Origin: Steromphala cineraria | Lineage: Eukaryota; Mollusca; Gastropoda; Trochida; Trochidae | Assembly (NCBI GenBank): GCA_916613615.1 | Contig: OU744721.1 | Location: 85,317,060 to 85,381,059, forward strand | Direction: 5' to 3' | Length of the DNA: 64,000 nt | Shown here: positions 35,110 to 48,772 of the stretch, in pieces | Position numbering within the stretch: the first letter of the stretch is position 1 | How the letters are laid out: each line of letters opens with the position of its first letter | Position numbers and translations under genes: made by a program | The notes under the pieces: generated by a model | Told to the model about the DNA's origin: nothing | What the model saw: the letters and a program-made list of their open reading frames with translations, nothing else | Databases searched by the model: none

Positions 35110-38100
35110 TTGAAAATTGTACACAAATCGTCGCAATGAGTTACCATGACCAACTAGTTGTACACCATAGACACTGCTTCTGCTGTGTATTGGAAAAACA
35201 TATCAAGAACATAATATTCTAAAATATCATAGCGTTAAAACAGAAAACAGAAAAACATCTGGCAGTGAATAATACAACAATTGGTAGCTTTAGTGAAATT
35301 TTGTTAAAAAATCAGAAAAAACTGTCAAACTGTCAAAATAGTTTTCGTAACAAACTCAAGGTATATAATTTATGACCATGTGACCACCAAATGTGGCCGA
35401 AAACGTTTTCAATGAATGAAGTATTGCAGTGAAAAAGAAATCTGTAGTTTGACCTATGCTTCTTTCTTGAAATGTGAAAACAAATTTGCATGACACATAT
35501 CTATCCCTTTTATTTGTAGTGTGATTATAATGGTTTCACAAATTGATGCAAAAGTTTTAACTATAACGTATTTTGTATATTGTGACAATTCATTTTCCTA
35601 GATATTATTAAAACAGTTTGGCAGTTGCAGACTAACCGCCATAAAGAGGCAGTAATGTATCAAAACAATCAGGGTATTTCAATGTGCTTTTAAGTCTATT
35701 GAATTGAATGATACTGACTGAAAACAGGATCAACAAGCCTCACTGTGCACTTTATCGTGATGACTGAAAAGCCACTTGCTCTTAAAGGTCTATATTCAAA
35801 GTGTAGGGAATTTCAATATTTTAAAAAGTATTTTTACTGTATTTTGTGACAAACCTAGAGAAAATAGGACCAAAACTCAATATACAGGAGACAATTTACG
35901 AAAATGAAAGCCGACATGAAAGGGAATCAACTGTGGCAGTCTTTCACGCACGACTAGATTTTCTTTTAATTTTCTCCAAATCCGGTACTCTTTGCCGCTA
36001 AAGTTTATATCCATCGACCGCAATTGCGGTAACTGAGGTAATGATGACGCCACCCAAAAAGCGTTCGTTTAGTTTATTTTGGGCACATTTGCAGGGGGTA
36101 CTGTAGTTAGGACGTCGAATTTAGTATTTTATTATATATTAAAACATGTTTTTATGATATCAAACTTTAGACGAAAGATTTTCTATCGAGTGATAAAATA
36201 AGATATCAATTGCATCACCATCCCTACAGTGACATTAAACTATATTTGAAGGGTTTTGGCTTTGGTGTTGACATGAACTTCGATTTAGTTCACAAAGATC
36301 GATATCATAGGGAATCCCAAAACACTAGTATCTGCATACAATCAATTAGTGAATGTACTTGCAAAAGTTCCTTTTGTAAATGAAATGTGTTTATATAACT
36401 CATATAAACTGAAAAACAAATCTTAATTCCCCATCGAAAACAGTGCAGCATGTCAATGAATTAACATTTTTAAGTTTAGAAAAAAAAGAGTAATGTTCTA
36501 TTTAAAACGTCCTGAATTAACACTACAATCGAAATTAACACCTGATATACTCAAAATAACTTCAATATTTCCCACCAAATGTAGAGTGCAGAGTTGTAAA
36601 TAATTTTACATATGGTTATTTCATGCAATGGACACGACCTGTCCTTCCAGCAATAAATAACAACAATTGACAAAGAGTTGATAGAATGTTTTAATAATAT
36701 TTCGGTGTTTAGCGTCTGTTGGTATAATTTATGAACCAATTTATTGTGCGTATTCAACTGGAACGTTTAGAATTGATTTTGTGCACTACTGTATATAAAT
36801 TTTACAAAAAAAACATACACATAATAATTGCTGTCTCATTATTATCAAGATTAGGGTGGATGCTGTCGAAACTGTGTATAAACACAATTGATTGATTGAA
36901 AGATTGCGACATTAATTTAACTTAGCTTGACTTTAAAGTTTTCTTTCTCTCAAATCTTTTGAATAACACTTCTTGCAATATGAAAACACGAGAATATTAA
37001 AGTTATATAATGGCCACAAAAGAGCTTGCTTAACGTGATTTGTCGCATTATTTGATTAGCAACTTTAAATTATGTCCATTTGTGAGAGTGATTATGCAAA
37101 AAGCCCGCTTCTCATGAATGAAAAGTGAATTGTAAGCATTCATCACATCATCAACTACTTTATTGACATCGTTCGCACAATACAGCTTCCGTCATCTTAT
37201 AGACACCTTGTTATCTCTTTATATTAAAGTCAGAAGGATTATGAACAGAAGTGATGAGGAAATTTGACTTATGGATCAAACTGTCTGATCAAGAACATAC
37301 TACCCATCAAGTAAAACACCCTTACAAAACATGTTAAATTCTGATGTAAATTTAATCTGAAGTTACATTTTATTTTCATCTCGAAGTCAATTTTAGATTG
37401 TGATCTTTTAATCATTATTTGGATTAAATGTGTCTACTTGAGATGTAAATGTCACGAGACAAATTAAAACACTCTGCTGAAATCTTACAGCGTGATTAAT
37501 ATGAAGTGGGAAGGTGATTATTAAGCAATTAACAGTAGAGATAATAAATAATTTAACTAATGACATAACCAAACTTGGTTGAGTTCTATAATCAACAATA
37601 ATACATGGCCACTAGCAGAAAAGTCTACTTCCTACCGATCCAGTTGCTGGAAGTGAATGCCGATTAGCACTTACGCTAAAGTTTACCAAAGAATTGAAAT
37701 TGAAATACATTGTTTGAATTGAACATAGCACTTCGCTCGTAATGTTATTTCTTCTTAGTCCGAGGGTACCTGTTTGTTTATGACCAATCGAGAAACAGGC
37801 AGTATTGTTCTACTTCAGTTTTAGTCATTTACATCAATTTATGGCACCATGTAAACTAAACTACTGACATTGTCAATGAATATCTTCTGTGAACCTGATA
37901 CCATTATTTGCAATATCACAATATCATGTTGACAATGCATATTTTCAGATTGCTTTTATAAACCAAAGCTGTCAGAAAGTTAGTTTGACATATACTTACA
38001 AAGTTTTATTGTTGGAATCTCCTTTGGCAAAACATAACGATTTGGTACAGATATGTCTGAACAACCTCAGGTGTAGAAAGTATGAACATTAATAGCTTGC

Positions 38101-38915
38101 CATCCTGCTTATTCAGCAATAACTAATATCACTTACACGGCATTTGCTGCGGTCATTTGATTGACGGTTTTAGAGAACTTAAATGGCAAAATCATATAAA
38201 TGCCAAGTCATGATGAGTGTAAAATAGGCTTCGAACAGTTTTCAGTAATGCTTTTAGCCCCATGCTATCTTTTGAATTCTTATAATTGACTTTTTCCAAG
38301 ACAACATTCATTAAATGATTTGCAGTTTGAATACACATTGGCATGTTGATATAAATGCAATGGATCATTGCTATCTTTAAATAGTTGACAACTTTAAAAA
38401 GTTTATTACTCGTTCAGAACATTTGATTTTTATATAGATTATCAAAGAATTATTAGAAGCTGTTTAGTCTCACTGAAGTCCATTCTATGAATATGAAATC
38501 ATTAATTAAAAGCTATATTATTTGTAAATGGCTAAGAAACGCGAATCTGAGAAATGCGATATTCACTTTAACAGTAATTATTGTTGATTTGGAAGCTTTT
38601 TCAAAGTTGCAATTCTATCGGACTCTTAATAACCAGTTCAGTTATTTCAATTTACCTGAAACAATTACTGTTAAAGTCTTTCTTCGATTTGTTTAAAAAG
38701 AAATAAGTACTGTGAGGTGACGAAGAAATATTTTCAACAAGAATAAATGAACATAATATTTTCAAAGAATACTAGTTGACGAATAGGTGACCACATTTAC
38801 ACAAAATAGGCAAAACATTCACCATTCACCATACAATTTTAAGGAAGTGACTTGAATGTCACAGATAGATAAAGTTGATATCATCATCAGCCAAGACGTT
38901 TAAACAACAATTCCA
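35110..38915. other. AT-rich intergenic or intronic DNA
   Basis: No gene recognised. Around 35785-36250 the words AAGTGTAGGGA and (inverted) ACTGTAGGGATGG may be ends of a decayed TIR element of about 470 bases, not firm enough to call. The rest has short random frames only. Confidence 0.5.
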
Positions 38916-38916
38916 T

Positions 38917-39300
38917 TCATCTTACATTTAAAACATACACTTGGGAATTCGAAAATGTCCATATATATAAATAATGATTAGAGCTAATTTTAATTAGTTG
39001 TGAACAATCATTTCGATTAACAATTGATTCGATTTCTGACAGTTTGGTGACTGAACAGTCCGTGTGGAAGCCATTGGCGTTTAAGGGTTGTACTGTACGA
39101 TACTGTCTTTGGAGCCTTAGCAATGATCTATCCTCTCTTACGGAGGTGATACCAAGTCTGCCTAAGGGTGTGAGATTTTTCACTGCATTGGTTCGTGCAT
39201 GTTTTCTGGCTAAACGACTCATGATAGAGTGATGATATCCAGTTCGTCTTGACATATCTTTGAAAGAAAGACACCCTCTAAGATGACCAATGATCTGCAT
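38917..39300 (-). pseudogene. Tc1-like transposase, N-terminal DNA-binding fragment
   Basis: Longest frame in the window (127 codons). Residues about 1-60 fit the paired HTH region of Tc1-family transposases: GCLSFKDMSRRTGYHHSIMSR is the first HTH (shown to its first 20 residues or so), then a linker RLARKHARTNAV, then TPLGRLGITSVREDRSLLRL leading to the second HTH. Homology ends at about residue 75 and the DDE catalytic domain is absent. Family proteins are about 340 residues. No terminal inverted repeat is visible nearby, so this is a broken piece. A cysteine/isoleucine-rich random tail follows. Confidence 0.85.
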
Positions 39301-39304
39301 ATAA

Positions 39305-39940
39305 TGGTTAAACGGCTTGTATCAACGTTTGATAACAAAATTGATCACAAACCTATATTCCAAATTTCAGAAATCGTTGAGAGCAAAGTGCACATGCAGC
39401 TTGTCGCGTTTTGATGAATAATATTCCTACAAAACAGCATAAAATCAAACCAACCATATAGCGTTTCTTAGGTAGAAACAACATCAACGGGAGTTTGGTA
39501 TGTGCCAAAATAATTAAACTTTTATTTTGGGGATGCAACTCGTTTTTACTATACATGTATACAAGAACATGAAACTTAAGCAGAGCATAAATTACTGAAT
39601 GAATTCAAGTACTTCTATGGCATTTATATTACAATGACGTCAGTTAATTTTTCTATCGTTGATTTATCTACTTTATCGATTTATTTAGTTAAGGTTAGAT
39701 GATTTTGGAAGTGCTTTCTTCATCTACACAAACGTCGCTACAACGAGATGTTTTACTTTAGCTAAACGTTTCAAGATTAAAATGCATGTCCAGTTGTTAA
39801 CCTGTTCATCAGTACAATAAGGTACTTCTTCCCCATTTTCATTCAAACAGTAGCTGTATGGACGCAACATATTGAAATAAGCAGTTTCTTTTTACTGTAA
39901 CATTTTGATCATTTGACATTTTCTAAAATTAAATTTAGAA
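39305..39940. other. AT-rich DNA between the Tc1-like fragment and palindrome 2
   Basis: No further transposase homology or terminal repeats recognised. Confidence 0.5.
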
Positions 39941-39943
39941 ATA

Positions 39944-40194
39944 GAAATAGCACACATGCAGACTCTTCCCGAGAAAGCGATCTATTATTCATATCCATGC
40001 AATGAAGCGAAAGGTTATTGTAACAGGCACCTGAACTAATAACATCAGCATGTGTGGCCTGAAATTGTCTCTGAAGACACGTAAAGATCTTTGATCACAT
40101 GCAAATCAAATAAAGAACTGATCTTCCCTTAAGTGAGAGATTGTGAAGACATTTCGACGATGATGTCCACGTAAATAGCGACGTTAAATGTCAG
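39944..40194 (-). repeat. F1 module, copy E (outer end of P2 left arm)
   Basis: On the minus strand it begins CTGACATTTAACGTCGCTAT and carries ATGTCTTCACAATCTCTCAC, GATCAAAGATC, ACGTGTCTTCAGAGAC and AGAGTCTGCATGTGTGC. Its palindrome partner is 62907-63158 and they mark the outer limit of P2. Confidence 0.88.
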
Positions 40195-40290
40195 AAGAAA
40201 AACTAGTGGCTGTGGTTACTATAAACTTTCAAGAATAATGATTACATATGTTAAGGTTAACGTGTGTGTTGTTTATAATTTACAGTTAAA

Positions 40291-40440
40291 GAAGCAGTAT
40301 CAAAATCTCGATAAGCAGTCCTTTATCATATTGAGGCCATTTACTGTGACATGAACAAGGACACAGAGAGTCTTAGTAGCCCAGATGTACTGAAATTGCT
40401 TTAATGGCGTCTGGTAAACAGGAAGAGATCTCATATTCAT
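40291..40440 (-). repeat. F2 module, P2 left arm copy
   Basis: On the minus strand it reads GAGATCTCTTCCTGTTTACC, CAGACGCCATTAAAG, GTGTCCTTGTTCATGTCAC and a CCTCAATATGATAAAGGACTGC end. Partner 61500-61621; paralogues at 52719 and 55395. Confidence 0.8.
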
Positions 40441-42696
40441 TACAATGACAAATTTCTGATCGCTAATTAACAAGTTATTATCTTTGAAAAGGAATAAGGT
40501 ACATTTAGTACGTTTTCATTTAGGAAGAATGTCAATGATAAATGAGAAATGTTAAAAGATATTTGAAAAAAGTGTTTGATCAAGCTCAGAATAACTGTTC
40601 TAACATGAAAACTCTCATGTTCACATGATTATTATTTAAGCTCCTTTGCATAATACGATACAATTATTGGGTAATACTATAATAACAAGATGCTTATAGA
40701 AGCAAACTATTTGATCTTGTAAATCATCTTATCTTGTATTGCTGAGACTCTTGTCTCTCTTGATTCAAAAGCGTATACGAAAGGAGGATTCATATACATT
40801 TCCTGTGTATTAAAGTCTTCCATTTCACTTTGGTTCATGAGCATTTGATACAGGATCTAATTAATTTTCGTTCCATTGTTCAAAGCGCAATCATAAAGTA
40901 CCAGTGACAATTGCATGAAATACAGACCATAAAGACTGCTGAAAATGAGTTATATATAACCCTAACAAAACAAACGAAGCATTATTTATACCAAATGTAA
41001 AGCTTGGTAAATGTTAATTTTCCTTGATATGTTAAGTAAAAAATTGGATAGTAATAGTTACATGTCAACAGTTAATGCACCAAAGTTTGTGACGAACAGA
41101 ACTCCCAATCAAGATCAGAAGAATGATCTAGTCTCCACTACAGCTGTTGATGTTAAGATCAAGCGTAGGTGAGAAGTATCTTGAGACTTGAGCTAAAACT
41201 AATTCAAAATAGATACTGTCGTTTATTAGATAAGTAATCTTTCATTTAAGAAAATTGATTAAAAAGATTATTTCTGTGACTGAATGTCAAACAGTCTTCC
41301 GAGAAATCTGTGGGCAACAACAAGATATGAGACTATGGAACTTCAAATATACAGTGTGAATATACAGTCTTGAGCCATGATTATGTCATATTTCACGTTA
41401 TTCCCTTAGACTTATATGTTATTTTAGTGAGGCATTAATGATTTACATGAAATGAGTTCAGCCTGAATCGTTTTCAAACACTGCATATTTGTAAGGAATC
41501 ATTCTAGCTTCATTCTAGTAATTTCCGTTACTTAATAATTATAAATTAATAAATTTCGTTGTTTATCTTTCAATGTGTATCAATTTAATCATCATATGTG
41601 CGTTGTTGTATAACATTTAACATGATTGCTAATGGGAGTCGTGTTTTACAACATATTTATACGTAAATAAAAGGGATGTCATTTGCTTAAACGTCATCAA
41701 AACATTTATTTGTAATTATTTACCTCAAACTCAGATGATGAATATAACCTATGGCACCCCGAATTAGTATATAAATCTATGCGAATAACATAATACTACA
41801 CTCCTGTACTTGTATTCATATCATGAACCAGACTCCTAAGGATTCAAAATAGTTTTTCTAATTTCTGATCAAGCAAGTTTCATTTTGTGTTTCCACAGCA
41901 CTCTTCATTCATTTTTTTGTAGACTTTGTCTCTCTCATTTAAAGAATACCATAGACATCCGCACAATGACATTCAAACATGGGCAAGATTTTCTGAAATA
42001 TTTAACAACCATAATGAATTTATTAAGAAAGGTGAAACATGATGTTAAACATGTCATAATGTTTTTAAAGCAAGGATATGATGAAATTAAAATGTTAATC
42101 TCGGAAATGACCTCATTTGTTTGTTTTAGTAAGTAAATGATAATAGTTTTAGAAAATTATATCTTGATTGTTCAGTTCTATTCATGAATTCTTAAGTCAA
42201 GGATTGAATTTTATGAATGGTCATTAAAATTGATGATTCTCCATATAGTATTAGATATTTTATCCATGCCGCTATGTCAATGTCCAGTATGAAAGTAAGT
42301 TAGCTTGAAGTATTAGTATGAACACCTATGTATCCTTGTCGTACGACAAAATATCAATTCTATCAAAGCCTTATAGAAACCTTATTAACTTGTGCTATTC
42401 AAAATAGAAGTTTTTGGCAAATAAGTGATGAGGTTCTTTAGCTTATGGGATTAAGCTGTCTGATCAAACATACTACTCATCGATCAATATTAAACAAACT
42501 GTGCTTCCAATACTGAAACGTTACATTGTAGCTTTACCTACAGCCACATTACTGCCGTAACTCGAACAACCCATTTGCAAAGTCCAAAGTAATTTTAAAC
42601 ATTGTACATTCATATGTCTTAAGAAACCTCCAGTGTATACGTTTAAAGGTAAAATGAGGCATGACACAATGCGGGGAATATTGTATATCATTATTC

Positions 42697-42761
<65 letters not shown>
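42697..42761. repeat. (ATT)n microsatellite
   Basis: About 21 ATT units, near perfect. Confidence 0.95.
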
Positions 42762-43195
42762 GAAGTAGTAGTATTATTATCTTTTATTGTTTGACGAAAA
42801 TCCGTATTGTTCTTGTTTTAAGTTTTAACACATAACTAAATTTATCTATAGAAATACATACTTCCTTCACATTGACTCTTGAAAGAATGATCACATACTT
42901 TTTTGAAATTATATGTTTTTATATTATGATATAATACATAACATTAATAATTAGTATACCAGTTACTTAATAACCAGTCTTAACCATCATTGATTCAACA
43001 GAAAACTTCAACAATTAGGAATAAAAATAAAATGTTCTGCTTTTCAATCAAGCATTAGAAATAAACACACGTGAAAAAGAAGAAACTTCTGGTTTTATTG
43101 TAGCGGTCTTAAATAAGTTGATTCAACATTTCGACCTAGACGTCAAAATGGGAACGTTAAATAGATGTGTATATGTGTTGTTATAAAAATAATGA

Positions 43196-43385
43196 TTAAA
43201 GGTGTTCACACAAAATGGCCGCCAATGGATTTTAAGTGAATCTTCATACTTCGTCCTCTGACTATGGATGATTGGCTTGTGTAATGAGATGTTTGACACT
43301 GTCAAAATAATACATTGAGCATTAACTTACAATGATCAGTGAAAATTATAAAGTATAATATTATCAAAAACGTGCTACTGCCCCT
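43196..43385 (+). mobile_element. TTAA MITE, copy 4, left end truncated
   Basis: Retains the right half: ACAAAATGGCCGCCAATGG, the ATGATTGGCTTGTGTAATGA region, and the terminus AACGTGCTACTGCCCCT followed by TTAA (43386-43389). Absent from the matching place in the right arm of P2. Confidence 0.85.
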
Positions 43386-43639
43386 TTAAAGAAGTCTTGT
43401 TCCTGCTGGGATACCATTTTATTTTTGTTATAGGATTGAATTCATCGATTCAGATTGAGATATATATTGTAGAACAAATGAGACATACAGTGAAAGTTTC
43501 CACTTGACGACGGTTTTGAAATATCTGCAAACAAACTATATGACACTGTAAATAGGTGGTCAGACTTGCAAATATGTAACAAAAGGAAATGCATAAAGGA
43601 TACATAATTATACACAGCATAAATTTTGATAATCACATT

Positions 43640-43790
43640 GTTACTGTGTGCATTGTGGTTGGTCAACATTAAACACAACTGATCTAATCTTGACCAATCC
43701 CTCTGGGAAACATCCCCCCCCTCTATAAAGTTGAAGGTGATAAGAACCATGCTCAATTCGGTAATTATGTTATCGAGATTCACGATGCGA
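43640..43790 (-). repeat. F6 module, P2 left arm copy
   Basis: On the minus strand it reads AATTACCGAATTGAGCATGG, then a run of eight Gs, then GATGTTTCCCAGAGGGATTGG. The frame through it reads DVSQRDWSRLDQLCLMLTNH without interruption from upstream of the ATG (43442-43783). This is the longest open version of the F6 peptide. No clear right-arm partner. Confidence 0.65.
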
Positions 43791-45177
43791 ATCGTTCAAC
43801 AAGTTCCCAATGTCGGATGCAAGATGTCCTGTAGTTCTTGTCTGGGGAAGCATCCTGACCAGGTCATGCAATACATGCAAGCAGAAGCAAGGGGCACAAT
43901 GGTGAACTTGTATCTTCAACTAGGATATGAGTTTGAAGGAACAGATGGCACATTCAATATCCACCAGTCTATTCACACTCGTGATGATTTTACTATTTTC
44001 AACTCTATGGTATCAATGATAGAAAAATGTTAAATTCATTTCATTTACACAACACAATATGGATAAAACTAAGGATAAAAGTATTCAAGCTTATAGTGTA
44101 AGATTCAGATTTTGTGACATACAACTGAAACAGGACTATTCTATTCCAAATGTAGACACAACTCATACTATTCCTTTAATTTAGTAACTTGTCTGCTCGC
44201 CCTTAAGCCATATTTCCATTAGTTACTTATCCCTTAAGCTTGTTCATTATAAGAACCATGAAGTTATTTGATAATTACCAATGAATATATTGGCTAATAT
44301 GATAACCATCATTAATAACTGGTTTAACGTCAAGGGACCTTTGAACTTATAAAGCCCTGTGGAATAGGCATTGAATGATAGGAGATTTGAAATCGAGTTA
44401 TCACAATAACAGATTTATTTGTCTAATCTTGCTCTTCCAAGACGCAAATAATAGCGCGCTCAATTGGATCAATTTGAACATTCATTCTGCTGACTTAATG
44501 AAAAAGTGTCTAGTTGCATTCCATTATCCATTGAAAAAATAATGATTTTGAAATGGAGGATAACAAATCATCGTTGGCTGTTAACTTTCTCACTCATCAA
44601 AAGAGCAATTGCAAAGAAACAATTACGACACTTTTTCTATCTAATGGAATTACTGATCTAAACGTACTTAATTTTTTATACAGAGAGAGACAAGCACAAT
44701 ATACATTGTATATCTTAAGTTTAGTCATCAGTGATTTTTATTATCATTTGATGCCCTTTACATTCTAAATTGGCTAAACCTCAGCAAAAAGTTTTGAATG
44801 ATTATATCAAATATCAAATAGAACATGTGAAACATTATCACCAAAATGGGTAAGTTTAAAACTATAATCAAACAAATTACGTTAAGAGCTTGAATAAATA
44901 TATATCTACCGTCACATTTATTAAACAGATTCTCCTCTAGTATTCAGAAACCTTGTCCTACTGAAATAAGTATAATTATCAATGATAAAAATCGACTTAT
45001 TTCGATTTTTAAATTACATAAATGTTTTGGTTTCATATTTAGGACTGTATAAACAGAATATTATCTAATCATTTCGCATACTTTATAATCTTGTATTTTC
45101 TCTTTAAATGACAGCATTAAAAATTTGCAATGATTTATGTTCATAGTGAAACAATATGAAGAGTTTATCTACAATTT

Positions 45178-45320
45178 TCAGTGAGTGCTAAGTCCTTAAA
45201 CATTTCAGAGAATATTTTGAAGTTGTGTTACAAAAGGTACTGTAAGAAATATTTTTCAGAAGCCAACAAACTGCTTCAGCTATGCTAGTGAGTACTATAA
45301 CTGATTTAGCAGTTCATTAC
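45178..45320 (+). repeat. F7 module, copy 1
   Basis: Landmarks: GTGCTAAGTCCTTAAACATT, AAGAAATATTTTTCAGAAGC, AACAAACTGCTTCAGCTATG and GTGAGTAC. Direct paralogue at 47405, inverted partners at 54010 (its palindrome mate) and 50430. Confidence 0.8.
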
Positions 45321-47404
45321 CATTGTCGGCCGCTTAAAATCGTCAATTGATGTCAGTGCAAATTATTTTCACCCAAAATTCGAATAAATAACTGGAATTT
45401 AACATTTTAAATCGAATAGCTGACTCGCTACCATGTGATGTCAGTACAGGCATCTTTTTAATAAAATACATCCTAGAATTCCTGCTATTGTAATTTATTT
45501 GTGTATGTTTACTTTCTTTAAATTCTCTATTTTGAAATCTGGGATTTAAAATGGTTGACGCATCAGACTAAATTGACAGGCAAAAGTACACACTTCAGTT
45601 TAATTTATCATATGTTAGATTTCTAAAGTACAAATAGTTTGTTTTTTTAAGTCGTTTTCTCAAATTAAAATTAAAAACAAGAGTTAGATAGAATACTTTA
45701 AAGCTTTTATGATTTTTGTCAAAATGAAAATTTTCTTTATACATTGTTCAAAAATTAGGTTTTATAGAACACAAATGTTTATTTACAAAGAAGACATAGT
45801 GTATGTAAAAATCAATGAAGTGACTATTTTTTTGACAACATGGTAGACGTCGTAATAGTGTGAATTCTTTTTTATCCCTGCTAACATTTGATAAAGACAG
45901 TTTTACAAAAACATTCACCAGACACCAAAACTAAAAAACAACTGCAAATAGATGCTATTGTCAACGTCACATAATTTAAAAAATCACATGTCATTTTACA
46001 CAAACTGTGATGTGTACTTCCTTTTGTCCAGCGGTTAAGAAGAAGAAACAAGAATTTTGGTCACTGTTCGATTTGAGGAAATTGGTCCACATGAAAGCGT
46101 TGATGGAATTTACACAAATCTCCATCTTTGAGAAAGCACATGACACAGATGAACTTTCCTGTGGTTGGGAAAGTGCAAGCTGTATTTGGAGATGTATATA
46201 TTAACAATGTAAACAATGAATACCCTAAGAAAGACTTTCATTTAAAAAAACATCAATCTTGTAAAACAGTTTTTGTTAGTTATAAAGATACATCTTAAAC
46301 TGTGACATTTCATACCAAATATTTTGTCTTGAAATGAAAACATATGAAAATACGACTTATCTTTGTGATTCATATATTTCCCATGGAATGAAAGCGTTGA
46401 TTTAAATCATGTTGCAAGTCAAATATACCTTTAAGAATCATTATAGTTAACATTCAATAATGCTATTGATAGAACTATTGTCTAACATTCGAAAGGTGTA
46501 GTATGTCAAAGTTGTCAACACATAAGTGAAAAATAAACATTTTACATGACAAAGACACTAAATCCTAGCAAATCACACCGTTACCCTACACATTCCTTAC
46601 AGAAACTAATGAGTGAGAACAATCGAACAAATGAACAGTAAATACACCAAGTAGCCTTATAACCAACCATCACTTTCCCATTTTCACATAAAAAGGACAA
46701 CATCAAATACATATTTCCTCACTTCTTTGTTATCATCTTAGAAACCCCAAAAACATTAGGTGACATAGCTTTAATATTTGTATCATTATATAATCGTGAG
46801 GTATACATACATACATCTTTTAACATGATAATACAAACACAGTGATCACAATGAACCTGCCTGACATGCTAAGTCGAAATATAATGACATTCAAGTTTTA
46901 TCTTCCCATTGAGAATTTCCACAAGTCACACAAGTGTAATTGTCCAGACATACACATGCATTCAGTTCATAAATCAGAATTTTCTTTATTAGTTTCCCTG
47001 ATACATTACTTACACTATAGCATTATGGAACCGACAAGGTACGAAACAATGATCTGATGTGATAACTTTACTTTTAAAAGCAACATTGAGAGCTAAAGCA
47101 TGTTGATTTCACAATAGTACAATAGTTTCAACAAAAACAGACTACTCGTGTTTACACTTAGCAATCAAATTGTCATCTTTACATAACTGTGATAATCAAT
47201 AATTATTAACTTGTTTTCTAATTTCGAAGGTTTTATAACGAGTTTGGTTTCATGATCGTGCTTATATAATCTAGATGTAAATGTTCTGCAATCTCTTAAA
47301 ATCTTGTATTTTCCCACTAAAAAATCAGAAATCTCCTCATCGCTGAAAAAGATTTAATATCAAAGGTAAAGTACAAAAGAATCATAAGACTTCATGTAGA
47401 CTTT

Positions 47405-47545
47405 TCAAATAGTGCTAAATCCTTCAACATTTCAAAGAGTTCTTTGGAAAGTGAATAAAAACTTGCTCTTAAGAAATATTGTTTTCCAGCCAAGAAACAA
47501 CTGCTACAGCTGTGTAGTGAGTACAATGGCTGATTAATCAGTGCA
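47405..47545 (+). repeat. F7 module, copy 2
   Basis: GTGCTAAATCCTTCAACATTTC, AAGAAATATTGTTTTCCAGC, AACAACTGCTACAGCTG (in part) and AGTGAGTACAATGG. Sits about 2.23 kb from copy 1 in the same orientation; sequence upstream (TAAAATCTTGTATTTTCCC) also matches, so a block of about 2.2 kb was tandemly duplicated. Confidence 0.8.
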
Positions 47546-48772
47546 TAACAATTATCTTCTTCTTGAAGCTTTTACATGTACTTGTTTAACTTTATAAATT
47601 TGCAAATTAAGTTCTTTGCTTCAAAGGATATATACGTACTAAATAACGTTTATTCACAATGGAGACGATTTGTTTGCAGTAGATAATGTGTGTTTTAGTA
47701 ACGATTGATTGAATCCTCTGCCTCTTAAAGCTATCATTCATTATTAAGTTAAACACCAACGGCACGTTTTCATAGCGCCTTCTCAATTGTTGTTGAATAA
47801 TGCAACCGTATATTGCAGGAGACGGATTCCCAATTTAAAAAATCTTCAAAAGGAAAATAACAATTTTATGGAAGTTATGATATCATTTCTGAGTTCCGTG
47901 GCAGGTTTCTTTAATTAAATTACTTATAAAGGTTTTTACTTTTTGTAACATGAACAATTTTACTGTAAAGAATATTACAAACTAAAAGTGTTTAAAATAT
48001 GCAAAAATATCTGTGATTGTGATGAAACGAAGAGAAGATATTTATTCCAAGTTTAAAAGTTTGCAGACAAAGTCAGATTCTCTATTCAGTATCAGAAAAG
48101 CGATGTGAGGCTTGAAATCTGTGTCATTTCCTGCCTTGAAAAACTTCACAACACAGTTTGACAAAAGAAGTCTTTAGTGTAAGTCTTTTGCATTAACATC
48201 ATTGTTACACTGTGTATCAGAGCCTACATTGACAAATTTGCCTTTTCGAAGCTCTTTTAATTTATTAATACAATAATTTGATTATGTGATGAAAACATAT
48301 GACTCACAAAACATTAATTACATACCTTGAAATGACAACCTTGCGTGTCCAGTTTTATACATTACTGTCATACTACAGTCATATAAATAAATTCCTAAAG
48401 ACTATATTCCACCGTAATATTATGAAATTATTTTGACTGTCTAAAGTGCAAATTGTTTCTAAAATTAGACAGTTTGAACCTTAACCCAGTATTCAATTAT
48501 GAATGATTATGAGAGCTTTCATCAGATTTCTGTTATATTTCACAGAAGAAAAGACATTTAAGCCCTCGTTTATGTGATGAAATAATCATAGACATGAGGT
48601 TCGGAATTCTATACTTTGTAAACCTTATCTCAGGTCAATAAAACTGTGTTAAGATTATTCTGGTTTTATAGAAATCGAACAGTTTTCATTTACCTTTTAA
48701 TTTGGTCATGTGATAGAAACAACATTTTTACTTAATTATTAATTCAACAATTCCAAATCCAAATAAATGAAT

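Noticed and set aside
35785..36255. Possible decayed TIR element with AAGTGTAGGGA / ACTGTAGGGATGG end words.
   Set aside because: The inverted similarity is short and imperfect, and no target duplication or second copy is visible.
41885..42136. 83-codon plus-strand frame in the left arm of P2.
   Set aside because: Lysine/methionine-rich composition expected from AT-rich DNA; no mate in the right arm and no motif.
43731..44033. 100-codon plus-strand frame whose last 34 codons align without indels to the right arm of P2 (about 58285-58390, minus), with the stop codon at the same place.
   Set aside because: Most differences change the amino acid, several drastically, and the upstream parts differ by a 10-base indel. 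No domain is recognised, and the region overlaps an F6 copy on the other strand. Coding is not supported.
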